In this document: piece by piece, positions 35,156 to 43,124 of the stretch
How positions within the stretch are numbered: position 1 is the stretch's first letter
Layout of the letters: every line of letters begins with the position of its first letter
Notes under the pieces: model-generated
The model's database searches: none
What the model was told of the DNA's origin: nothing
The model's input: the letters and a program-made list of their open reading frames with translations, nothing else
Source of the DNA: an uncultured bacterium
Lineage (GTDB): Bacteria > Vulcanimicrobiota > Xenobia > Xenobiales > Xenobiaceae
DNA length: 64,000 nucleotides
Direction: 5' to 3'
NCBI GenBank assembly: GCA_934644775.1
Contig: CAKUDB010000008.1
Coordinates: forward strand, 28,157-92,156
Program-made: the position numbers and the translations under genes

Positions 35156-37228
35156 ATGGAAAACAGCAGCTCAAAGCGAATCTTGATATTAGAAGATCAA
35201 GATGCCAGTCAAAGGCTTATTTGCCGCTATCTTGAGGACAAAGTTTTTGAAACCGTAGCTGCTGATTCTGGCAGTGAAGCTCTAAAAATTATGGAAGAGC
35301 AACCTGTCGAAGTGCTAATTATGGAAACTCTGACCCCAGATACGGGTGGTCTAAATTTCCTAATTGACCTTAGAAAGCGCCTAAACTTAGCAGAACTCCC
35401 CATTATTGTTGTCTCTTCTCAGGGAGAGTATGCCGACAAAGTGGCCGCCTGGAATGCCGGAGCCAATTATTACATAATTAAACCTGCTGGTGCAGAAGAA
35501 CTTATTGCCAAGGTAAACCTTTGCTTATCTTTACACGACGCTTATAATAAATTGCATATCCAAGAAGAGCGTTTAAACCTAGCAGTCAAAGCCATTAACG
35601 GCGGCGTTTTCGATTGGGATATTCAAACTAATTCTATTATCAATTCCCCCAAAGTATACGAGCTTTTGTGTATAGAGAAAGATTTAGCTGCTCAAGCTAC
35701 TCCCCAAGACTGGTTTAAAGCCATACACCCTGAAGATTACGCCACTGTATCAGCCAAGATCAAAGAACATCTGGAAGGCCAAACTCCCTACTTGGAAGTA
35801 CAACATCGCGTCATACGTCCAGATGGTACTCACCGTTGGGTTTTGGTACGAGCTATAGCCGTAGACGACAGCCATGGTAGAGCTCAGCGTTTAGTAGGCA
35901 TTATCAGCGATATAAGCAACTCGTCTTCTTATGATAGCGTAACCGGTTTGCCTGGTCGTCACGTATTTTACGATTTGCTAGAAAGGGCTATGGTACGCTC
36001 AATTCGCAACGAGAAGTATCTTTTCGGCCTCTTAAACGTAACCGTCCACGATCTTGACCAACTTAAGACTAGTTTTACCGACAGGGAGATAGAAGAGGTT
36101 TGGTCAGCTATCAGCAGGCGCTTGCAACTTTCTTCCCGCGCTTCCGATCTAATTTCCAGAATTGAGCATAATCGTTTTGCCATTCTCTTAGATGATTTGC
36201 GCGAAGTTAGTGACGCTTTGCGCGTAGCTAACCGTATTTCCAAATCGTTGGCTAATCAATTGCACCTCCTGGAGGGGCGAATTAAGGTCAATATTAGTAT
36301 AGGCGTAGCTGTATCTTGCGACAATTACGAATCTCCCGAGAGCTTGCTAGACGACGCTTACCAAGCTTCCCTATTAGCTAAAACTTTAGGTGAGAATAAA
36401 GCTCTCATGTGCAACGATAAACATCAAAAGTATTCTCAAGAGCGCCTCACTCTCGAGCAAGAGCTTTATGATGCAGCAGGCGGACGTCAATTTATTCCTC
36501 GGTATTTGCCTATTGTCGATAAACAATATGGCACTATCAAGGGGGTGGAAGTTCTTTTGCGTTGGCGCCATCCTAGCGGCAAAACTCTTATTCCAGAAGA
36601 GTTCCTCGACCTTTGCGATCGCGATCAGCTTATGTTACCTATAGGTTACGAGCTTATCAAAGCTTCTCTTGAGCAAATGAAAAAGCTCAACATATTGAAT
36701 CCTCTGCCCCAAGATTTTACTATCAACTTTAATGTTAGCACTCGTCAGTTCTATGATAGCGATCTCCTAGATAATATTTTGCTCAGCTGTCAAGACTTTA
36801 AGTTTGCTCCCGAGCGCATTCGCTTAGAGGTGGGTGAAGATACTCTAGTTAAAGATTTAGCCAAAGCTAAACAAATTATCGATAACTTTGCTAAACATGG
36901 TGTAGGCTGTATTTTAGATCGCTTAGGTAGCGCTTATTTGCCTATGTGCGATATGTTGGATTTAACCTTAAAAGCTGTTAAAAGTAATTATTGGGATCTT
37001 ATTTCCGAGCAACGCAGCGATGAATTAAAAGAGCGCTATGCTAAGATGTGCTTAAAAACTTCCGATTTTTTGGGCTGTCAGTGCATTATTAACGGTATCA
37101 ATAATAAAGAGCAATCCGAATATATGGCTAAAATTGGACTGAATATGCAGGAAGGATACGCCTTTGGGCGTCCTTTTAACTTGCGCGGTCTCGAAGTTTT
37201 AGCTGAAAATGGCTATAAACTGGACTGA
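35156..37228 (+). CDS. REC-PAS-GGDEF-EAL protein with altered catalytic motifs
   Basis: The 690-residue protein joins a receiver (about 8-125), a PAS domain (about 140-260), a GGDEF domain (about 275-430) and an EAL domain (about 440-690). In the receiver the acidic pair Glu13/Asp14, Ser88 and Lys109 (IIKPAG) are kept, but the phospho-Asp is Glu57 (LIMETLTP), a change that can mimic permanent phosphorylation. The GGDEF signature reads RIEHNRF, so cyclase activity is improbable. The EAL motif reads EVL, and the DDFGTG loop is RLGSAY after a single Asp, so hydrolysis is also doubtful. c-di-GMP binding or protein contact remains possible. I start at 35156, where GGAGG lies 8 bp upstream; the earlier GTG at 35105 has no ribosome site. 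Confidence 0.8.
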   Translation: MENSSSKRILILEDQDASQRLICRYLEDKVFETVAADSGSEALKIMEEQPVEVLIMETLTPDTGGLNFLIDLRKRLNLAELPIIVVSSQGEYADKVAAWNAGANYYIIKPAGAEELIAKVNLCLSLHDAYNKLHIQEERLNLAVKAINGGVFDWDIQTNSIINSPKVYELLCIEKDLAAQATPQDWFKAIHPEDYATVSAKIKEHLEGQTPYLEVQHRVIRPDGTHRWVLVRAIAVDDSHGRAQRLVGIISDISNSSSYDSVTGLPGRHVFYDLLERAMVRSIRNEKYLFGLLNVTVHDLDQLKTSFTDREIEEVWSAISRRLQLSSRASDLISRIEHNRFAILLDDLREVSDALRVANRISKSLANQLHLLEGRIKVNISIGVAVSCDNYESPESLLDDAYQASLLAKTLGENKALMCNDKHQKYSQERLTLEQELYDAAGGRQFIPRYLPIVDKQYGTIKGVEVLLRWRHPSGKTLIPEEFLDLCDRDQLMLPIGYELIKASLEQMKKLNILNPLPQDFTINFNVSTRQFYDSDLLDNILLSCQDFKFAPERIRLEVGEDTLVKDLAKAKQIIDNFAKHGVGCILDRLGSAYLPMCDMLDLTLKAVKSNYWDLISEQRSDELKERYAKMCLKTSDFLGCQCIINGINNKEQSEYMAKIGLNMQEGYAFGRPFNLRGLEVLAENGYKLD

Positions 37229-37267
37229 TTTATTAAATTAGCTACCTAAAGATATACATATATATAT

Positions 37268-38206
37268 ATGAGTGAACAAGAACTTATTTTAGCCAATCGC
37301 CTCCGTAAGCGATTTAAACATTTTTCCAAATGGGCCCGCCGTCAGAATATCAGTTGCTTTAGGGTTTATGATCATGATATTCCGGAGTTTCCCGTTATTG
37401 CCGACTATTATGAAGGCCAAGTGGCTCTCTGGATTTCCGATCGCACTCGCGACGATTCTCAGGAAGCTCGCCAAGCTTTCCGACAAGAGGCAATAAGGCA
37501 AACTTTAATCGGTTTAGATCTGAAGGAAGACCATCTTTTTGTCAAGGATCGCCGTCCCGGAGGCCAATATAGACGGCGTAGCCAAGATAAACACGAATTT
37601 ATAGTTCATGAAGGCGGCCATAGCTTTTTAGTTAATTTAAGCGACTACCACGATACCGGACTTTTTTTAGATCATCGTCGTACCCGAGCTCTGGTAGCGG
37701 CTCAAAGCCAAGGGAAAAAGGTACTCAATCTTTTTTGTTATACAGGGAGCTTTACTGTCTATGCCAGCGCTGCCCAAGCTGCCAGTACAGTTTCTGTAGA
37801 TCTTTCCGGCCGCTACCTCGACTGGTTGGAGCGCAATTTACAGCTCAACAATTTACAAGATAAGGATAATACCCTGATTGAAGATGACGTAGCCTGTTGG
37901 CTTGAAGATGCTGTCAGAGAAGGAGAGCATTTTGATCTGATAATTTGTGATCCGCCTACCTTTAGCAATTCTAAAATGACTGCTGGTATCTTTGAAGTAG
38001 GTAAAGATCATGTTAAATTGCTTGAAAATTGTCTGAAGCTTCTCTATCCAGGAGGCAAACTCTATTTTAGTACTAATAAACGCAATTTTACTATGCAGGA
38101 AATCGTCTATCCCCATATGAGCTGGCGGGAAATAACTTCCCAGACAATCTCTCCCGATTTTGCAAATTCTAAAGCTCATCGCTGTTGGCTTTTTGAGCTT
38201 AACTAA
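37268..38206 (+). CDS. rlmK: RlmK-like 23S rRNA methyltransferase (stand-alone C-terminal domain of RlmKL)
   Basis: The 312-residue protein matches only the C-terminal half of enterobacterial RlmKL: NRLRKRFKHFSKWARRQNISCFRVYDHDIPEFPV at the start, motif I LNLFCYTGSFTVYAS, and IICDPPTFSNSK (DPPxF catalytic loop). RlmK forms m7G2069 in 23S rRNA. The N-terminal RlmL/THUMP part is absent, so it is a separate protein here. No good ribosome site is seen; AT-rich sequence precedes the ATG. It follows the signalling gene by 39 bp and ends at a bidirectional terminator. Confidence 0.82.
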   Translation: MSEQELILANRLRKRFKHFSKWARRQNISCFRVYDHDIPEFPVIADYYEGQVALWISDRTRDDSQEARQAFRQEAIRQTLIGLDLKEDHLFVKDRRPGGQYRRRSQDKHEFIVHEGGHSFLVNLSDYHDTGLFLDHRRTRALVAAQSQGKKVLNLFCYTGSFTVYASAAQAASTVSVDLSGRYLDWLERNLQLNNLQDKDNTLIEDDVACWLEDAVREGEHFDLIICDPPTFSNSKMTAGIFEVGKDHVKLLENCLKLLYPGGKLYFSTNKRNFTMQEIVYPHMSWREITSQTISPDFANSKAHRCWLFELN

Positions 38207-38223
38207 TTTTCCCCAACCGATCT

Positions 38224-38267
38224 AAAAAATAGCGCCAGAATGATATTATTCCGGCGCTATTTTTTTA
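38224..38267. terminator. Bidirectional intrinsic terminator
   Basis: AAAAAATAGCGCC pairs with GGCGCTATTTTTTT, with GAATGATATTATTC in the loop adding further pairs. It lies between the convergent rlmK and trpS genes. Confidence 0.92.
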
Positions 38268-38290
38268 TTAAAAGCCAAAGGCTCCAACTA

Positions 38291-39352
38291 TTATTTTAGC
38301 AAATTGTTGCCTTCGAAATAATCAATTTTCATAGCATGGCGCACAGCTCGCAAAGTTTCAGCAGCTTTCTTCTGAGCCTTCTCACTACCTACACGCAAAA
38401 TTTCATATACTTCCGGTAAACGTTTTTCCCAAGCTTGGCGACGTTCACGAATAGGCTTAAGCTCGGCTTGCATGACATTGTTGAGGAACTTCTTAACCAC
38501 TACATCACCTAAACCGCCACGCTCGTAGTGAGCTTTCAGTTCGGCTAAATTGGCGTATTCTGGCAAAAACTCAGCGAAATATTCATCGCGACAAAAAGCA
38601 TCCAAGTAAATAAATACCGGATTACCTTCAGTATGGCCAGGATCTTCGCGACGTAAATGGGTAGGATCAGTAAACATAGACATTACTTTTTTGCGAATCT
38701 CTTCCGGCTCTTCGGAAAGATAGATACAATTGCCCAGCGATTTACTCATTTTAGCTTTACCATCAATGCCAGGTAAACGCAAACAGGCTTTATTGGAGGG
38801 CAAAATAATTTGCGGCTCTACCAAAGTTTCGCCATAAACAGTATTAAACTTGTGAACAATCTCCCGACACTGTTCTAACATGGGAAGCTGATCTTCGCCT
38901 ACAGGCACAGCTGTAGCCTGGAAAGCGGTAATATCAGAAGCTTGGCTAATAGGATAGCAGAAAAATCCTACCGGAATGCTAGCTTCAAAATTGCGCATTT
39001 GGATCTCTGCTTTAACGGTAGGATTGCGCTGTACTCGCGAAACGGTCACTAAGTTCATATAATAGAAAGTGAGTTCCGTAAGCTCAGGAATCATAGACTG
39101 AATGAAAATAGTGGATTTTTCCGGATCGAGACCACAAGCCAAATAGTCTAAAGCCACTTGCATAATGTTCTGACGCACTTTTTCTGGGTGCTCAGCATTA
39201 TCAGTTAAAGCCTGAGCGTCGGCAATCATAATATAAATTTCATCAAAACGCCCAGAGTTTTGCAATTGGACACGCTCTTTCAAAGAGCCTACGTAGTGGC
39301 CCACATGAAGACGACCGGTAGGACGGTCGCCCGTTAGAATAATCTGTTTCAT
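38291..39352 (-). CDS. trpS: Tryptophanyl-tRNA synthetase
   Basis: A class Ic synthetase that charges tRNA-Trp. GDRPTGRLHVGHYVGS contains the HIGH-type signature (HVGH), and KMSKSLGNCIYL the KMSKS loop. The 353-residue length from the ATG at 39352 is typical. An upstream ATG at 39406 would add 18 residues with no homology; GGAG lies suitably before 39352. It stands alone before the AAA+ insertion-like segment. Confidence 0.95.
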   Translation of the reverse strand: MKQIILTGDRPTGRLHVGHYVGSLKERVQLQNSGRFDEIYIMIADAQALTDNAEHPEKVRQNIMQVALDYLACGLDPEKSTIFIQSMIPELTELTFYYMNLVTVSRVQRNPTVKAEIQMRNFEASIPVGFFCYPISQASDITAFQATAVPVGEDQLPMLEQCREIVHKFNTVYGETLVEPQIILPSNKACLRLPGIDGKAKMSKSLGNCIYLSEEPEEIRKKVMSMFTDPTHLRREDPGHTEGNPVFIYLDAFCRDEYFAEFLPEYANLAELKAHYERGGLGDVVVKKFLNNVMQAELKPIRERRQAWEKRLPEVYEILRVGSEKAQKKAAETLRAVRHAMKIDYFEGNNLLK

Positions 39353-39470
39353 TTTTATAACTGCTCCTCCGCTAAGCTGGACAGCTCTAAAATATAAGCC
39401 AACCATACTTTCGGAAATAAACTAGTGAAAATCGGGATCCTGGTTGTTTGGTTGCTAAAGCTGGTTTTCC

Positions 39471-39508
39471 TTCGCTCTAGTAAAATTAAAATTATTGGCC
39501 AACAAAAA
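39471..39508. repeat. 38-bp direct repeat, left copy
   Basis: TTCGCTCTAGTAAAATTAAA followed by ATTATTGGCCAACAAAAA; it matches 40896-40933 with two mismatches in 38. The pair brackets the AAA+/DUF4143 gene. Confidence 0.85.
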
Positions 39509-39530
39509 TGTATAACTCCCTCATAATTAC

Positions 39531-40757
39531 TTAACTCAGCCAATCGATCAAGTTGACAACCTTTATACCATTATAAGAACTAATAAAATCTCTATCCATA
39601 GACAAGACCATCTTTTCATAGTTATCCCTAAGCAATTGTAAAGGACGCAATTCACGCTCTCTAGTTTCAGGTGAGTTTATACTTTCGCTGACTTGAATAT
39701 ACAACCTATGTTCAGGTTTTTCAGCTACGAAATCAATTTCCAGCTCTCCTACCTTACCTATGTATACATGATAACCGCGACGCAAAAGTTCAAGAAAAAC
39801 GACATTTTCAAGGATATGTCCCCTATCAGCATTGCGATACCCCAACAACATATTACGGAAGCCCAAGTCGATTATATAATTTTTTTCCAAAGTTTTTAAA
39901 AACTGTTTTCCTTTTAGATCATAGCGGCCTATAGAATAAAAGAAAAAAGCGTTATGTAACATACTTAAATATTTATTGATAGTTTTGCCAGCAATATTTT
40001 TATCACGACCAGAGGGCAGATATTTCTCATTGGCCAAATTATTACCAATGCTATTAGGAGAAGTTATACTGCCTATATTAGAGCACAAAAACAGAACTAG
40101 CTTTTGCAATATAGCTTGTTCAACTTGTCCCTGACGTTGTAAAATGTCGCGCAAGATGACAGTCGAGTAAATTCCTTCCATAACTTGATTTATGCGAGCT
40201 TCGTTGAACTTATACTCACGCAAAACAGGCATACCGCCAAATTTTAAGTATTTTTGAAATTTATCATATTTATTATCATCAGAAGAAAATTCGTGAAATA
40301 TTAAAAACTCTCTAAATGATAGAGGAAGAACTTTTATTTCTACATATCGTCCCGAAAGCAAAGTGGATAACTCTGTAGAAAGTAGGTAAGCATTGGAGCC
40401 GGTTATATAAATATCAACATCAAAATCTAAACGAAAAGATTCTATAGCTTTTTCCCAATGCTCTACCTCTTGTACCTCATCAAAAATTAAATAATTCTTA
40501 CCATTATCGGAAATTTTAGAAGCTATATAATCATAAAGGGATAAGTAATTAGTTAATTTCCTGTAACGCAGTGATTCAAAATTTATATCGATAATATTTT
40601 TCTCCGCTATGCCATTTCTTAGTAAATAGCGACGAAATAATTCCAACAAAGACGATTTACCACAACGCCTTATACCAGTAATAATTTTTACCAGATCGAC
40701 ATCCTTATGTTCTATCAGCTGCTGTAAATAATCATTCCTACCTATTAACTCTACCAT
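39531..40757 (-). CDS. AAA+ ATPase with C-terminal DUF4143 (nuclease-like) domain
   Basis: The 408-residue protein starts with ELIGRNDYLQQLIEHKDVDLVKIITGIRRCGKSSLLELF, containing the Walker A GIRRCGKSS at about 27-35. A Walker B LIFDEVQEVEHW follows, then DVDIYITGSNAYLLS (sensor 1). The C-terminal half (LENVVFLELLRRGYHVYIGKVGELEIDFVAEKP) is the DUF4143 domain, a PD-(D/E)xK-related fold, with E-I-D-F-V-A as the likely nuclease-type motif. These single-gene ATPases are common, patchily distributed accessory genes, sometimes linked to toxin-like or defence roles; the function is not established. I start at the ATG at 40757. The gene lies between 38-bp direct repeats. Confidence 0.85.
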   Translation of the reverse strand: MVELIGRNDYLQQLIEHKDVDLVKIITGIRRCGKSSLLELFRRYLLRNGIAEKNIIDINFESLRYRKLTNYLSLYDYIASKISDNGKNYLIFDEVQEVEHWEKAIESFRLDFDVDIYITGSNAYLLSTELSTLLSGRYVEIKVLPLSFREFLIFHEFSSDDNKYDKFQKYLKFGGMPVLREYKFNEARINQVMEGIYSTVILRDILQRQGQVEQAILQKLVLFLCSNIGSITSPNSIGNNLANEKYLPSGRDKNIAGKTINKYLSMLHNAFFFYSIGRYDLKGKQFLKTLEKNYIIDLGFRNMLLGYRNADRGHILENVVFLELLRRGYHVYIGKVGELEIDFVAEKPEHRLYIQVSESINSPETRERELRPLQLLRDNYEKMVLSMDRDFISSYNGIKVVNLIDWLS

Positions 40758-40842
40758 TTCCAACCTACTTTTGTATTTTACAATAAATTTCCTAAAAATC
40801 TGTCAAAAGTTTTCGACTAAACATACCAAAACTTTCTAAAAA

Positions 40843-40878
40843 ATATAAGTTTTCAAAAAGTTTTTCTAAAACTTATAT
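40843..40878. repeat. 11-bp perfect inverted repeat near the end of the insertion-like segment
   Basis: ATATAAGTTTT (40843-40853) pairs with AAAACTTATAT (40868-40878) over a 14-nt spacer. It sits between the AAA+ gene start and the right direct repeat. Confidence 0.75.
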
Positions 40879-40895
40879 AAAAAAACCGATTGGCT

Positions 40896-40933
40896 TTCGC
40901 TCTAGTAAAATTAAAATTGTTGGCCAATAAAAA
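40896..40933. repeat. 38-bp direct repeat, right copy
   Basis: Matches the left copy at 39471-39508 with two mismatches in 38, in the same orientation. The enclosed unit is about 1.4 kb. Confidence 0.85.
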
Positions 40934-40975
40934 CTAAAAAAGGTAGTAAATAAATAAGCTAGAAACCATGGCAAC

Positions 40976-42235
40976 ATGGATCCTTTTGAACTTTCTATAT
41001 CGCCTGTTTTTAATGAAGTTATTCGAGCTGCCGAATCGGTTTATGAAGCTCCCGACGACCCTTCCGCTAAAGAAGAGCTTTCCCAAACCTTGCGTGATAT
41101 GGCAGAATTTACTCAATATTTAGCCGCTTCATTTCAAGAAGCTATAAAGGTTCGCCCCAAAACGGAACTTTCCATTAGAGCTCCGCAAGAATTTGCTGCC
41201 GAGCTAAAAGTTATTACCAATGTTTTGAGCTCTTTGAAACAGAACTTGGGAGACAATAAGACTGAGCCCTTCCCCCAGCTTATAGATCAAGGGCGCAAGG
41301 CTTTGGCCCAAATGTTCGAGATCTTTGAACAAATGAAGAAGGAAGAAGAGTCCTTCCCCGTCTTTTCCAAGTCTCCCTATATTCAAGAGATCGTCCGTAT
41401 CGCCACAGGAGTTGCCAAAGGCCAATACAAACCCGAAGTGCTTAAAGATAAGGTAGCTTGGCTGCGCGATCGCTTCTTGGAATTTAAAGATGATTTTGCC
41501 AGTATCAAAGATATTCCCAAGGAAAATGACGAAGTAGAGAAGCTGCTGCCTATTGCCGAACAGGCCTTGCAAAAGATGGGCCAAGCCTTAGACAAGATGA
41601 CTCGTTTCCAGAAAAAATACGATAAGAACCTTCTGAAAGAAGGTTGTTCCGAGTTATTACAGAGCAGCGAAGTGCTTATCGCCGTCCAAGAGAGGCTAAT
41701 GAAAGCTTCTACCGCCCAGCCTGTCGCTTGTCCTAATTGCGGCGCTATCAATCCCGGCGGAGCCAAGAAATGTCGCGCTTGCAATGGTATTTTGCCTACT
41801 ATTGTCGGCCTGTCGACTCAAACAATGGAAATAAAAGAGAATCTTCCTCTGGAGAATAAAGGGCCGGCCTATACTTATATTGCCAGGCTGGAAGGCTCAC
41901 TCAATTCTTATAAGCGCCATCTCTTGGACGAAAAGGATCTTAAGCGTGAAATAGACTTTTTTGCCCAAAAAGTGGCTGACGGTCTGACCCAATTTGGCCA
42001 AATGAAGAAAAAAGCCGCCACCCAGAGCGAAGGCCAAGAAGGTAACTATGAAGCCATACTTTCCCTCTATAAGGATATGGAAACCGGCTTAAATACTCTC
42101 TCCAGAGGGGTCAAAAAGATGCAAAGCTTCTTTGACAGCCAGGACGACCAAGTCTTAGATGAAGGTTTTGATGTTGTAGTTGCAGGAGCAACCTTAATGA
42201 TAGATACCCAAAATAAGGTTGCTGCTGTTAGATAG
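40976..42235 (+). CDS. Helical protein with a central zinc ribbon, function unknown
   Basis: The 419-residue protein is nearly all helix. Residues about 1-240 and 300-419 are rich in Leu, Lys, Glu and Gln with heptad-like rhythm. Between them a short zinc ribbon, CPNCGAINPGGAKKCRAC (about 256-273), would bind one Zn through four cysteines. I do not recognise a family. No signal peptide or membrane segment. The partner gene starts 17 bp after its stop, and that protein also begins with a zinc ribbon, so the two probably act together, perhaps at the membrane where the second is anchored. The ATG has only a weak ribosome site. Confidence 0.6.
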   Translation: MDPFELSISPVFNEVIRAAESVYEAPDDPSAKEELSQTLRDMAEFTQYLAASFQEAIKVRPKTELSIRAPQEFAAELKVITNVLSSLKQNLGDNKTEPFPQLIDQGRKALAQMFEIFEQMKKEEESFPVFSKSPYIQEIVRIATGVAKGQYKPEVLKDKVAWLRDRFLEFKDDFASIKDIPKENDEVEKLLPIAEQALQKMGQALDKMTRFQKKYDKNLLKEGCSELLQSSEVLIAVQERLMKASTAQPVACPNCGAINPGGAKKCRACNGILPTIVGLSTQTMEIKENLPLENKGPAYTYIARLEGSLNSYKRHLLDEKDLKREIDFFAQKVADGLTQFGQMKKKAATQSEGQEGNYEAILSLYKDMETGLNTLSRGVKKMQSFFDSQDDQVLDEGFDVVVAGATLMIDTQNKVAAVR

Positions 42236-42252
42236 GAGTAGTCTAGCCCAAT

Positions 42253-42888
42253 ATGTCAGAATGTCCCAGATGTCATGCTCAGAATTTGCCCAATTCGACT
42301 TACTGTGATATGTGTGGCTGTGAGCTAGCCCGAGTCGATAAAGAGGCTGTCACCCCCGAACCGATATTGGCAACCACATCGGAGTCAAGTGCCAGGCCGA
42401 GCGCCGACAAAGGGCAATCTTACCCAGTCGAGCTAGTGCCCAGTGGCCCGAACAACTTAAGTAGCCCAAGTGGCCCAGCTCCAGCCCCTGAGCCTTCTCC
42501 TCAACTCACCCTACCTGTAAGCAACAACAAGGCCGCCTTGCCTACTACCTCTTCACGAGTTCTCAAGGATAATTTGTTAAAACGCAAGGCTGCAGGAGGG
42601 ATCACCTCCAGTAAAAAGATCGGCAATTTCCTTTCCGATTGGCTAAATAGTTGTCAAAAGATACTCTCAGAGGGCGGCTCTTGGCTAAAAAAAGCCAGCA
42701 ATTCTAATAGTAATCAACTGGGCATAACGTCTCTTAAGCCTCCTACCCCTACGGAAAGTAAGGGAAAGGCGCTCTGCAACAAGATCGTAGCCGCCCTCTT
42801 AGGTGTAGGAGTGTTGGCTCTATGTATATTCATGATCGGCAAAAAAATGGCCATTTTTAGTATTTCCACATTTATTAAGCAAAAATAG
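42253..42888 (+). CDS. Zinc-ribbon protein with C-terminal membrane anchor
   Basis: The 211-residue protein opens with a zinc ribbon, CPRCHAQNLPNSTYCDMC (about 4-21). A long Pro/Ser/Ala-rich linker (about 30-110) follows, then a basic stretch, and a single C-terminal membrane helix (about 178-200, IVAALLGVGVLALCIFMIG) with a short basic tail. That is a tail-anchored or C-anchored layout with the ribbon in the cytoplasm. Many zinc-ribbon/transmembrane proteins of this plan have no known function. It follows the previous gene by 17 bp. Confidence 0.6.
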   Translation: MSECPRCHAQNLPNSTYCDMCGCELARVDKEAVTPEPILATTSESSARPSADKGQSYPVELVPSGPNNLSSPSGPAPAPEPSPQLTLPVSNNKAALPTTSSRVLKDNLLKRKAAGGITSSKKIGNFLSDWLNSCQKILSEGGSWLKKASNSNSNQLGITSLKPPTPTESKGKALCNKIVAALLGVGVLALCIFMIGKKMAIFSISTFIKQK

Positions 42889-42957
42889 GCATTTAATCTG
42901 TAAATATTTTGACCTTCTTTTTTATGTCGAAAGGTATATTCTTGTGCAATTCGAAAA

Positions 42958-43010
42958 GGCGAGCGACCCCTGGATAAGGTGATTTTGCCAAGAGGGGGAC
43001 GCCTTTTTTT
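42958..43010 (+). terminator. Hairpin with T-tract upstream of glgP
   Basis: GGCG pairs with CGCC and an inner CCCC with GGGG, closing a loop of about 18 nt, and TTTTTTT follows directly. It most likely ends the zinc-ribbon operon, 70 bp past its stop. A TATATT box at about 42935 just before it raises the alternative of a short leader transcript or attenuator for glgP. Confidence 0.65.
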
Positions 43011-43124
43011 GCCAGTTTTCGACTGTAAAAAACTCAGATCGTATAGACTGCTGAAAAGTCGGTTGGCAGTTCCATAAACAATTTTTTCATCAATTTAATA
43101 AGAAAACATTCGGAGGTTTATACC

